Below, piece after piece: positions 33,173 to 43,014 of a stretch of 64,000 bases of DNA. Within the stretch, counting starts at the first letter, position 1, and each line of letters opens with the position of its first letter. Source of the stretch: Chrysaora quinquecirrha (Eukaryota; Cnidaria; Scyphozoa; Semaeostomeae; Pelagiidae); assembly GCA_014526335.1 (NCBI GenBank), contig JACTAT010000002.1, forward strand, positions 7,158,987 to 7,222,986, in the 5' to 3' direction. A program made the position numbers and the translations under genes. The notes under the pieces were generated by a model. The model made no database searches. It saw nothing but the letters and a program-made list of their open reading frames with translations, and was not told the DNA's origin.

Positions 33173-33981
33173 TGTTGCAATTTCGAACGTGCCAAATTTT
33201 TCGAGTTTTGATATTTGATAAACTATTTCTGATAGATTTCGAATTTGATAAGTTTTTTAGACTTCAAAATTCACTGTCCCAAGAAACATTGTATTCATTG
33301 CAAATTGCAAATTTCTTATGAACGAACAGAGTCAAATCAAACTAATATAGAATTCACACCGGCAATCGTTTTTCAAATAAACGCAGATCGATGATATAAA
33401 GACGAAAAACGAATAGTTATCAAACTTTAACATCTGTAATCTGAATCTTTAATCTGAATATGTAATCTGATGTATGTAATCTGGTTTGACTAAAAAGAAA
33501 CGAAATAAAAATAAACTTAACTTAACTCTATGATTAATTATGATAAACGACAGCGACGACAGCGAGCCTAAAGCTAACAACAAAACTAGAAAATTATTGC
33601 TAAATAAAACTTACTTTGGTCTCCCGATTGCAGGTTCAAACGTAGAAAGGTAGAAACGGTAGACTGCGATAGACTGTATTTAAATCACGATTTCTCCATA
33701 CGATCGATAGATAATTACTCAGGTAGATACTAGACGAAAAACATTTCGCCCATGTCATTCGAATTCAAAAGTTGAGAGAGAGAGAAAAAACGCCACAAGC
33801 GGAAGCTACGCCTCCCAGCAACCGGAAGCCAGATAGAAAACAAAGACGATTGTTAGCGATGACAGCTAACACCATATGTAGGGAAATTGGCGCTGAAAAA
33901 GTTACCCAATTGGGCGGCACGTCTAGTATACTCAACCAGGGAGCGCCGAAGGCGCGGGAGGTGAAACGCCCATTGATTTGA
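33173..33981. other. 5' flank of the BEL element, no gene
   Basis: Next to the gag ATG the minus strand reads TTTGGCACGTTCG, which could be a remnant primer-binding site. 33430-33490 has a short repeat of TAATCTGAAT/TGTAATCTGA. 33905-33980 is the dispersed repeat with GGCGGCACGTCTAGTAT and GCGCCGAAGGCGCGGGAGG, also found inverted at 39594-39632. Confidence 0.5.
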
Positions 33982-35221
33982 AAAATAGCAACGCTGTAGC
34001 AATGTCCGAAGGACGCTGATGATGATGATAATAACGATGAAGATGATGATAATAATGACGAAGATGACGAAGAAGACAAAAATGATAAGAATGATGATTA
34101 TGTTCATGGCTATGACGATGATGATGATGATGATGATAATGATGATGATGATAATGATGATGATGATACGTGGTCATGTTGAAGAGGACAATGATGATCA
34201 CCGTCTTCAACATGATCATCATCGTCTTCAACACGATCATCATCTTCTTAAACAATGATGATCATTTTGAAGACGATGACTGGTGATGGTGATGATGATG
34301 ATGATGATGATGATGATGGTGATCCATAATGATGATAATGCGAATGATGACATTGATGATCAGATGAACCTTTCCTGGAAGAATCCCAAAACTTTGAATC
34401 GAAAATCGAAATTCTGTAGTTACGTATACTGTACTAATCAATTCGAACTCATCGGTTAAACTGTGTATGTAACAAATGAGTCCGTTCAGTGCACCGAAGC
34501 CTGTAATCTTCGCTTCAAATGATGAATTTAATTCTAGAATCTCCAAAAGCTATCATAAGAATTCGCATACTATGCATATGACTATATTCGATAATTAGTA
34601 GCACTTTGAAGAGTTGATTGCCAACTTTGAACCATTTATTTTCAGATGATTCTCGAAGCCGCAAACTATTTTGAAAAAATTTCTTCTGTCTAACTTGGCA
34701 ACAATTTCTACTGCGCCACAATCTCCTCCTCTCTTCACACGAAAATATCTTACATGTAAGAGGACTTCTAGAAATAACAACCCAATCAAAAATTCTATGA
34801 AAATATTTCAAAATAAAAAATCAAATCAAATTAGATTTGAGCAACATTTCGCAATATTGTAGTCAAACGTTTTTTTGAAGCTCGACCGAGCCGGCTTTTT
34901 TGCGAGAAAATCTTGGTGTCAAATTTTTAGTTTCCTGCATCTTGGATCGAGCTCCCAACCCTTAGTGCAAAAAACAAGCGCATTATTCCACTGCGCTACA
35001 ATAACAGTTGATACTAATTGATGTTTTTGGCAAGCAATTGCATTTTGTTGATTATGCCCACTAACGACAACACTTAACGGCGATTTCAAAGTTTAATTCC
35101 TATCATTTGTGGTTTATCTTTTGTTACGCGGTTTGGCAGGAAAAAGCGTCTATATGCCTACCTACCTATTTATACATGCGTTCCACGACACCCTCTTAAT
35201 ATGTCCTTCGGACATAAAAAT
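33982..35221 (-). mobile_element. 1.24-kb non-autonomous element, copy B (inverted relative to copy A)
   Basis: Full-length match to 21161-22394 in reverse orientation, including the TGTCCGAAGGAC ends, the GAT/ATC microsatellite (34018-34330) and the tRNA-like head (34934-35001). Flanks outside 33982 and 35221 differ from those of copy A, fixing the element limits. ORFs over the microsatellite (runs of Met, His or Ser) are not genes. Confidence 0.8.
34934..35001 (-). ncRNA. tRNA-like head inside copy B
   Basis: Minus strand: TAGCGCAGTGGAATAATGCG as box A-like sequence and GAGCTCGATCC as box B-like sequence. It is the counterpart of 21388-21452 and better preserved at box A. Confidence 0.5.
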
Positions 35222-36367
35222 GATGTGTGATGCAAAATTCCAGAACGAGGCTCTTGAAATCGCGCGAAAACAACAGGCTCAGGCAGGATGACGCTGCAAC
35301 ACGAAACGAAAACACGCAGATGTCTTCTTTGCCAAACCAATTATTACTGAATCAAATTATTGTTTATTTCATGGAAAAGATTGATAATTGTTCTGCATCT
35401 TCCACTGGCCAGTTGTTGCACTATTTTTGGAGTTTACTAAACTTCTTAAAATATAAAAAACCCAACTCCGTGCTTAGGCCCCCAGTTATATGTAAAGGAA
35501 AAATCGAACAAAAAACATTCAACATTCGTTTGGAGGAAATGTTCATTTTCCTTTTGAAAGTTTTGTTTTGTTCTTGTAGGCTAACTTTAGTATAAATTTA
35601 ATTTGTTGAAAAATTCATTTGCCACCATTCAAACAGCAGAACAGACAGGACTTGACTCAAAGAAAAGTGAATTTGGATCTGAAATTAAATTCAATTACCA
35701 CTACGAATTTACAGATTCTAAAAAATGCCAATGCAAAAATAAGATACTTATTTATAAAGAAAGAGCCTTATAGGCAACACATAAGTTGCTCAGCTGAAAG
35801 GAAGTACATTGGCAGCAGCCAGCAAGACATTGTTCAACCAAAATACAGTAAAAAAACTTTTTATAGGATGTACAAAAGCACTTTTAGAACATGACATTTA
35901 TTCTAATTTGGAGCAACAAAAACGTTTCCACTAGATGGTTCTTGAACAGATAAAGCCAATGAGTTCTTTCAGGCATGAAACAGATACCTACACAATAAGA
36001 GAAAACAGAAACATTGTTAATCTTAATCCTTTTCCAAGCTATGAAAACAAATTGACCAAAAAAGAAAATTACAAAAATGTCATGAAATGCACACTGTTGA
36101 AAAATTTAAGCATGTATTTCTGAGAAAAAAATATTGTTTCCTATTAGATTACTCTTCTGTGCCCACAGGGGGTCTTAATAAATGAGGATTTTCTAAATTC
36201 AATACAGGGAGAGCCCTTCAACATTACCTCTGTTCTTTTAAACATGTTTGTTCTTTTAAACAAAATTTTCTTAGAAAATACATTCCAGTGCTATTCATTT
36301 TCGTCAGAGTCTAAATTTACATGCCCTTCTTGCAAACTAAACTGGTTACAAAATATTGTTTTCACTT
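35222..36367. other. no recognisable gene
   Basis: AT-rich unique sequence with several 60-120 codon ORFs of low complexity (Asn, Lys, Gln). None has a motif I can name. Confidence 0.5.
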
Positions 36368-37660
36368 ATCGCTATAAGAGGGTGCCGATACCACGGACAT
36401 GTCCGTGAAACGTCCGTGGTTTCCCGTGGTGATTTCCGTGGTAAAACTAATTCAAAATAACCACGGAACCCACGGACAAAAATTATGTTCGTCCGTGGTT
36501 GGTCCGTGGTTGTCGGTGGCCGTCAACCTTTGATTTCGTATTGTTGACCGCGTTTGGTCCCTAAAATGGGGGAGGGGTGGGCCATAGGCCCTAAGGAAAA
36601 TTAACTTCAACAAAGAAAAGTTTTATGCATCAAATTCTCAGATTTTCCCTACCTGACGAAATCGCCGTATTCTAGGCCAAACACGATTGATTTTTACCTC
36701 TAGTTGGAAGATCTGGCTGTAGTCTGCTAAGGGGGAGGAAGGGGGTAAGGGGGCTAGGCTCCGGCTTTCTTAATTTGATTGGCTTTAACGCTTATTTTGG
36801 GGTGTTTTCTTTTTTGTTATACATTTATATAGTACAATTTGTGTTTATGTATTTATTCTACGCCGTTCATTTACTTTGTTATTTTCAAAAGATTGCTTAA
36901 GCTGTCAAAGATAGAAACTCAGGCTAAGCGTTCGTTCTGCGGAATAAAAAGAAAGAGGATAGTTGCGTGGAAAAATCATCTGGACATGACTTGTTGTACT
37001 GGTTGTACTCTGATGTAAAAGGTCAACTGCCAAAGAGTATTTGCGCAAGGAAAGGGTGTAAATGTTGCTATTTGCATGTGTTGTGCTGCTTCAACAAATC
37101 ATTAGATTTAGTATGCCACATGATAAATATAGTTCAGGACGTGGAGTGTGTGTTTAGGTTAAAGTTGAATGTTATTTTTATCTTTGAGATGAAAAGATGG
37201 AAAGGAACATTGAGAGGTTAAGTTTTACGATTCTTTAGTATGTTTACAGATGAGCATATTAAGATTCAAAGTTGATCTGATAAGAAAATCCTATTTTAAA
37301 ACAACATAAGAAAATGTTTGCGACTATGCCTGCAAACCCAGTGTTCTGTCTCTAATAAGAACTTACGTACTTAGCGCAATTGTTTTAACATGCCTTGAAG
37401 CACTGCTGCGCTCGCGTGTGTGTGACATATCGGAATCCTTTTTTTCGAAGTCAAAATCAAAAAAGGTAGGTACAGGTAGACCTAGTTCTGAATAACAGCA
37501 TCCCTAACTTTTACAATAAAGCCATTGAGAACTCTTGAGTCACTAATAATTCTGTATACACAAGAAAATTTCAATAATAACAAAACAGAACAGCAGAGAC
37601 AAACATTTTATAATCAATTCATATGGTATTAGAAATGTCTTGCTCATTCTTATTGCCAGT

Positions 37661-37912
37661 TTATGTAAAACTCTCCTCTTTGTCCTTACTACCAGAAAGG
37701 TTTTCTGTATTTTTCAATGAGCAGATTGACATGTGCTTTTCCAACCTGTTTTTTCTTTCAAACCCTTTCTGGCAGTAAGGACAAATTTGCGTTTTGTGAC
37801 ACTTGAGGTGAACACGCTTCACATGCTCCTGCAGCCTGTCCTGTGTCGTATACTTTTTATCACAGCTTGCAAATTTGCAAGCATGTTTGCAGCTGCTTTT
37901 AGAAGGTGCAGC
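37661..37912 (-). CDS. terminal exon with two C2H2-type zinc fingers inside the TIR element
   Basis: On the minus strand a splice acceptor TTTCTCAG (AG at 37913-37914) is followed by 83 codons and TAA at 37661-37663. Finger one is CKFASCDKKYTTQDRLQEHV with a C-x4-C and H-x4-H spacing. Finger two is CPYCQKGFERKNRLEKHMSIC with C-x2-C and H-x3-C. The tail is Ser/Glu/Lys-rich. The preceding exon was not found. Either it is the DNA-binding end of the element's own protein or a captured host exon. No stop or shift within it. Confidence 0.6.
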   Translation of the reverse strand, partial: AAPSKSSCKHACKFASCDKKYTTQDRLQEHVKRVHLKCHKTQICPYCQKGFERKNRLEKHMSICSLKNTENLSGSKDKEESFT

Positions 37913-38009
37913 CTGAGAAACGTAAAATAATAATCATTTAGGAAAAAATTTCAAATCAGTCGACATTTCTTTCTGAAACTGCAACAAGGTATGCAGGCCT
38001 TGCCAGGAA

Positions 38010-38520
38010 GATTTTAGTAGGTGGGCGGTAATCGCCCGCCTCAAAAAATTCAGGCGGGCGGTTTTTTGTCTTCCTTAAGAGGCTGTTAAAGGGTATAATA
38101 CAGTACTAAACATACAGTACTAAACAGAAGAAAACAAAGTTTTTAACCAGAAAAACACTTATTTAGACTAATTGAAACCAATTATGAAGTTCCGAACAAA
38201 AAAGAAATAAAAGAATCTTTACGAGGATAAAAGTACGTTCAGTCTTCAACTGTCATGCTTATCATCATTAAAAAGTCATCAACAGAACTAAAAACAGGAA
38301 AAGTCCAAGGTGACAAGGAGATTAGTCTATTTAAACATTAACGCCGGAGATTTCCTGTCTGTCTGGTGCAGTTTCCAATGAAGAAAGAAAAGCGAAGGCG
38401 GGCGGATTTTTTGGTTATTTGATATCGAGGGGAGCGATGACAGCTTGCCTCGAGAATTCGAGGGGAGTGACGAGGCGGGCGCGGGCGATCGCCCGCCTTA
38501 AAAGGCGAGGCCTGGGTATG
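38010..38520. repeat. GC-rich palindromic inserts inside the TIR element
   Basis: GTGGGCGGTAATCGCCCGCC near 38024 and GCGGGCGATCGCCCGCC near 38478 are palindromes in an otherwise AT-rich element. A piece with GAGGGGAGCGATGACAG/GAGGGGAGTGACGAGG lies between them. Probably a small nested element. Its limits are unclear. Confidence 0.45.
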
Positions 38521-39100
38521 TATAGCAATAGCTGCATTACGAAAAGACGTAGATCAGTTTCAAGTCCGGTCATGAGTGGAAAGCGCATGCGCTTCCTTAT
38601 GAGTGAAGGTCTTTGGCCTACAAATTTACGTGTTTTTTGCATTGATTTTTCCCAAGTATGGAGGCATCGACTCACTCTGCATCAAGGAAACAACATATCG
38701 GATTTACTTATCAATTTGCCGAACATAATTCGAATTTAGGATCTCTTAAACCACGGACACCCAAACCGTCCGTGGTGAGACATGTCCGTGGGGAAATTAA
38801 TTCCAAATAACCGCGGGCGGTCACGGACGTCACCATGGACGTTTCACGGACATGTCCGTGGTATCGGCACCCTCTTATCGCTATCTCTATCATACACTTA
38901 CAGTATGCTTGCACAACATAAATCGCTAAAAGCTCTATAACATCAATATGTAACAAAATGTAACGACAAAATTTGGCATACTGATTGTTTGATGAGTGTA
39001 AAATCAAAATTTCGCAAAAGCAGCGTCTTGGTTTATTTTGGTGAAAAGAAAACAAGATGCCGCCAACAGGTGGTCAAAGAAAATGATCATTTTATCAGGG

Positions 39101-39335
39101 GCCTACAATCCTCGCCAAAAAGGCTGGGACACTTCAAACTTTTGTAAAACTCTTGCTCTAAAGACGCATACCCCCCTCCCCCCGACTCAATGTTGGTGAA
39201 ATCGATGTTGGCAGTGGTCCCAACATTGAGTCGGGGGGGGGTCTTATTACCCAAATATGTTGTAATGGGACGGGGTTTTTAAGGTAAAACATACTTATAA
39301 CATACTGTCCCCAATATTTTTGACGAGGATTGTAG
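39101..39335. mobile_element. 235-bp MITE with an inner perfect hairpin
   Basis: GCCTACAATCCTCGCCAAAAA at the left is matched by the complement of the right end (GCCTACAATCCTCGTCAAAAA). Inside, 39172-39241 holds CCCCCCGACTCAATGTTGG and its exact complement around a 35-base loop. Confidence 0.75.
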
Positions 39336-39593
39336 GCAAAAGAAAACTTTGAATTAAAACAACCCTGAAAACAATAAGAACTCAAACTAATCAGAAAATG
39401 TGGATTAATTGCTATTAATTAGTTAAAGACGAAAATAATACTTATCTTATGAATGATTGTCTTGAAAATTGATATTTCCAACCACAGCATTCCCAATAAA
39501 AAGTTGCTGCAACACGCTCCATTTTAAGACCAAAAATCTCGCCAGCCTCGTTGTGGTGGCATCACACATAGTAACAATTATACAATGCATGTC

Positions 39594-39680
39594 AATGAGC
39601 GTTTCACCTCCCGCGCCTTCAGCGCTCCCTGTACTGTAACAATGTAACAATGGAAGTACCCCCCCCCCGGGATTCAAATT
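39594..39680 (-). repeat. dispersed repeat shared with 22.9 kb and 33.9 kb
   Basis: Complement of the pieces GGGAGGTGAAACGC, GCGCCGAAGGCGCGGG-type and the C9GGG/GTACTTC block seen elsewhere in the window. Confidence 0.6.
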
Positions 39681-39982
39681 ATAGCAAAAATTTAATAATA
39701 ATCAAGGTTGCTCGTAGAAATGCCTATGCTCTATTTTTTAAAGATTTTTACAAATTTTACCTCTGGGGGGCTAGTCATGAAAGCGAGCATAATGTCAAGG
39801 ACCGTGTACGAACGTCACGACACCACTGACATGTCTGTGTCTGTGTAACGTTGACTGCGGTAGAGCGTAGAACTTTGGGTATGGGAATGAGTCACCCAGA
39901 AGGGAAAGGAAAATGGAGTTGTTGGAGCAATATTGTACTGTGAAGTGCAGAAAGTGATTTTCAACTTCTGAGTAAATTTCTT

Positions 39983-40372
39983 ATGATGCAGTCTTTCGAG
40001 AGCAACACCAGCAGTGCGCCTTTCCGTCAAGTAGAGGACTGGCTGCGTTCACTTGGCTTGATATGCTTTGCTCAAGCCTTTTATGACAATGGCTACGAGG
40101 ACTTGGAAATATGCAAGCAAATTTCAGAAGATGATCTAAATGTTATAGGCGTTACAAATGTGAAGGATAGAAATGATATTCTTGCCGGCGTCGTGCGTTT
40201 AAAACAGAAAGCTGTCTATTTTGAACTGGAGCCCGATGATGAGACGATCCTGGTAACAGATACACAAGAGGATGCTCTCCAAAAATTCGAACCATTTTTT
40301 CTCCTGACAAGAGTCAAAGCTGAGATTGAAAATGATCACGTAGATCTAACTCAGCCGCCGTATTTCTACCCG
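39983..40372 (+). CDS. SAM-domain protein, probable first coding exon (SAMD5/SASH1-like)
   Basis: The first ATG of the frame is 39983. A second follows at once. The sterile alpha motif spans residues about 15-70: VEDWLRSLGLICFAQAF, then DNGYEDLEICKQISEDDLNV and IGVTNVKDRNDILAGVVRL. GYEDLEICKQI is very close to the GYDDLEVCKQI I know from vertebrate SAMD5/SASH1. The shared order continues with YFELEP and later RVKAEIENDHVDLTQPPY, which corresponds to the post-SAM segment of SAMD5. A donor GTAAGA at 40373 follows codon CCG in phase 0. SAM domains mediate protein-protein binding in signalling scaffolds. It is intact, with codon use unlike the nearby repeats. Family quite sure, orthology less so. 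Confidence 0.82.
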
Positions 40373-40671
40373 GTAAGACTGAATGTTTGACAGACATTGG
40401 TCATATATTTTTCGGTTTAGAAATAATAATAATGATAAAATATACAAATTTTTCTACAGGCTTCAACAAAAACATTGCCATTAAAATAATGTAAAAGTTA
40501 AAAACAGCTGAAACCAGCTGAAAACACCTTTCAACCAGAAGAAGCCAGTTGGAAAACAAGCAGGGAAACAAGCAGGGAGGAAGGGTGCTTGTGCCCTGGC
40601 CAGTGGCTGGGGCAAGGCCGGGCAACTGGCCAGGATATTTTCACAAATTTTCCATTCTTTTATTTTAAATA

Positions 40672-40945
40672 CCTAAAATACTTAAAATACTAAAATACTG
40701 AAATACTGAAATTCTGAAATACTGAAATACTGAAATACTGAAATACTGAAATACTAAAATACTAAAATACTAAAATACTATTAAAATACTAAAATACTAA
40801 AATACTAAAATACTAGAATGCTAAAATGCTAAAATGCTAAAATGCTAAAATGCTAAAATGCTAAAATGCTAAAATGCTAAAATGCTAAAATGCTAAAATG
40901 CTAAAATACTAAAATACTAAAATACTAAAATACTAAAATCTTATA
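40672..40945. repeat. 8-bp minisatellite, TAAAATAC/TAAAATGC/TGAAATAC
   Basis: About 30 units with three variants in blocks: TGAAATAC first, TAAAATAC next, then a run of TAAAATGC, then TAAAATAC again. A short outpost lies at 41698-41722. Confidence 0.92.
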
Positions 40946-41081
40946 TACTAAGTTTTGTAGTAGTCATATTATATACTAATTTTGTAATATCATGGCGACA
41001 TTTTTGTCCGAGTATCAACTTTTAGGCCGTTTACATTACGCTTTTGAGGAATGTGAAAAATATCAAAGTTGAGGAACTGGA

Positions 41082-41330
41082 CTAACGGACTGGAGTGAAG
41101 ACTCTGAATAATTTCAGGACTAAGGAACAGGACAAAGAAACAGGACTGAAGACCATGAACAATTTCAGGACTAAGGAACAGGATAAAGGAACGGGACTAA
41201 AGACCATGAGTAATTCCAGGACTAAGGAACAGGATAAAGGAATGAGACTGAAGACTATGAATAATTTTAGGAATAAGAAACAGGACAATAACAACACTGA
41301 GGAATAGGACCAAGGAATGGGATTGAAGAT
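41082..41330. repeat. 51-bp minisatellite
   Basis: Units begin TTCAGGACTAAGGAACAGGA at 41113 and 41164, continuing with diverged copies to about 41330. Because 51 is divisible by three, both strands give open frames of a 17-residue repeat. These are not taken as genes. Confidence 0.85.
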
Positions 41331-42174
41331 CATCAGTTATTTCAGGACTTATTTACACTTACATTATTATTACATTATTATACTTACATTCATGTGCATT
41401 ATTTCAGGACCATAGACAAAGAGAACTGCTCTTCACTAACTAATTTGAAACTTAGGAACATCATTGTGGACTAAGGACCTAATGGACTAAAATAGAGGAA
41501 CAGATCTGTGATTGGCACTAGGAAAAGGGACCCTGGACTAGGACCAAGGAAAAATACTTAATATTAGAAACTTGGAGCTAAGTGGAGAGGCATAGTTTGT
41601 CGAGGCGGAGGTCTTTAAGGCAGAGGTCTTTGACGCAGAGATCATTGAGGCAGAGATTCTTGAAGGTGGTAATCAGAGATGGGCATGGGCTAGTAGGGTA
41701 CTAAAATACTAAAATACTAAAATGGTCTCACTTCATGGTGTAGATGGAGCCCATAGGGGGTGTCTGTGCCTACTATGCCCATAAACCAGGGGTCATGCTA
41801 GCCTTTGCCCAAAAAGGGGGCTAGCCCCCTAAAAAGGGGTCTTGACCAGATTCCTTATCTTCACATTGTGTTGGTCTGTATTGGTTCACGACTGTTTCCA
41901 GATTAATGCTGCTTCTCCTTTCAGGGGCAAGTTGGCTGAAAGAAGATTCAGCCAACACTAAATGTGTGCAGACCCAGAGGGGAAAAACTTTGAATTCTGG
42001 ATGCCCTTTGATGCAATTTCCAAGCTTCTAGTGAGCATAATTTCCTAAGATAATCACCAATTTTGGCACCAGATATGCAAGACATTGTAGTGCATTAATG
42101 TTTATTTTTGCGTTTCCATCAATTGATAATTGCCTTTCTTTTGGTTGGTTGTCAAAAATACCTCAAATCCCCCT

Positions 42175-42440
42175 CTAAATCAGCCCCTGCCTTTTACTGT
42201 GGATCTCTAATGCCATCAAACTCTCAAAGTAATCGTTTTTCATTACTGTTTGCAAGTGATTCTTCATTAGATGCATCATACTAAAATTTTTCTCACATTC
42301 AGCTGACAAGACTACTAGCATGTATACTATCACATTATGTGCTCTAGTTCATAAAAATGCAGTTTTTAGCTTTACAATATAGCTTTTAAGCTCTATTAAG
42401 GATGATGGGGCTTCATTTTCCATTTTTTCTTTTAATAAAC
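42175..42440 (-). pseudogene. hAT-type transposase C-terminal (dimerisation) fragment
   Basis: Minus strand: MENEAPSSLIELKSYIVKL, one TGA near 42362, then IVYMLVVLSAECEKNFSMMH, LMKNHLQTVMKNDYFESLM and ALEIHSK, ending TAG 42175-42177. The SAECE-NFS-MN-IK-LR pattern is the hATC dimerisation motif as found in domesticated and free hAT proteins. The upstream part is cut by the SINE at 42450. It is a dead fragment. Confidence 0.65.
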
Positions 42441-42449
42441 AGATGAACT

Positions 42450-42667
42450 GGTGGTGTGGCTGAGTGGTCAAGGGGCTTGTCTCAGGATCGTGGGTTCGAA
42501 TCTCATCAGGACCATTTTCCACAAACCTGCAGTCAACTCAGCTGTCCATCCTTCCGAGGTCGGTAAATGAGTACCCAAATTGCTGGGGTAATAACTGACA
42601 GTGTCCCCAATTAGTAGAAATACTAAATACCTTGACACTTAAATAAAGTCTATTATTATTATTATTA

Positions 42668-42702
<35 letters not shown>
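42450..42702 (+). mobile_element. tRNA-derived SINE with ATT tail
   Basis: The head has box A TGGCTGAGTGG and box B GGTTCGAATC at tRNA spacing (42450-42513), closest to a tRNA-Leu/Ser type without a variable arm. The body includes CCGAGGTCGGTAAATGAGTACC and a region TTGCTGGGGTAATAACTGACA. The end is a run of ATT/TTA triplets (42651-42702). It separates a hAT fragment from its missing upstream part. Confidence 0.85.
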
Positions 42703-42705
<3 letters not shown>

Positions 42706-42810
42706 TACAACTTGATGGCAGAGGGTGCCTGTTTTGACTTGAAATAGGTCTGCTAAGGCTATTTTATTACTTGCATAATAATCTTTTAAAGACGTCATTT
42801 TAGGTTAGCC

Positions 42811-43014
42811 AAGGAAATAATATTATTATAGACATCAAAATGGCAAACTAACCTCATTTTTAGTAACTAAAATTTCACTCCGCCATTAACGGGGAGCATC
42901 ATCATCATCATCATCATCTCTGATGATGCTCCCCCTTAATGGCGGAGTGAAATATTAGTTACTAAAAATGAGGTTAGTTTGCCATTTTGATGTCTATAAT
43001 ATTATTATTTCCTT
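42811..43014. mobile_element. 204-bp fold-back MITE, nearly perfect hairpin
   Basis: The arms (about 93 bases each) are complementary with only a few differences, from AAGGAAATAATATTATTATA to GGAGCATCATC, around a short ATC-rich loop. No coding content. Confidence 0.88.

Larger units (their letters stand above)
36376..38876 (-). mobile_element. 2.5-kb TIR element with 8-bp target duplication, carrying a zinc-finger exon
   Basis: The termini AAGAGGGTGCCGATACCACG and onward (GACATGTCCGTGAAACGTCC) are matched in inverted orientation at 38876, about 38 bases with one mismatch. Further subterminal copies of CCACGGAC follow on both sides. Each end is flanked by ATCGCTAT (36368-36375 and 38877-38884). 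Eight-base duplications occur in hAT, P and Merlin families. The TIR sequence does not let me choose. No transposase is recognised. Confidence 0.85.

Noticed and set aside
27851..33770. Matching LTRs for the second BEL element
   Set aside because: Flanks at 27851-28092 and 33173-33770 were compared by eye and no shared terminal sequence was found.
34019..34258. ORFs of almost pure Met, His, Ser or Ile over GAT/ATC runs (also at 22124-22537)
   Set aside because: They are translations of the trinucleotide microsatellite in copies A and B of the 1.2-kb element.
40672..40945. CRISPR-like array
   Set aside because: Eight-base units are contiguous with no spacers, and the genome is eukaryotic.
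41082..41333. A protein made of 17-residue repeats
   Set aside because: The 51-bp minisatellite is open on both strands simply because 51 is a multiple of three. No start context or other exon supports a gene.
42450..42515. A genuine tRNA gene
   Set aside because: The A and B boxes are good, but the arms do not pair as a complete tRNA and a SINE body with an ATT tail follows.
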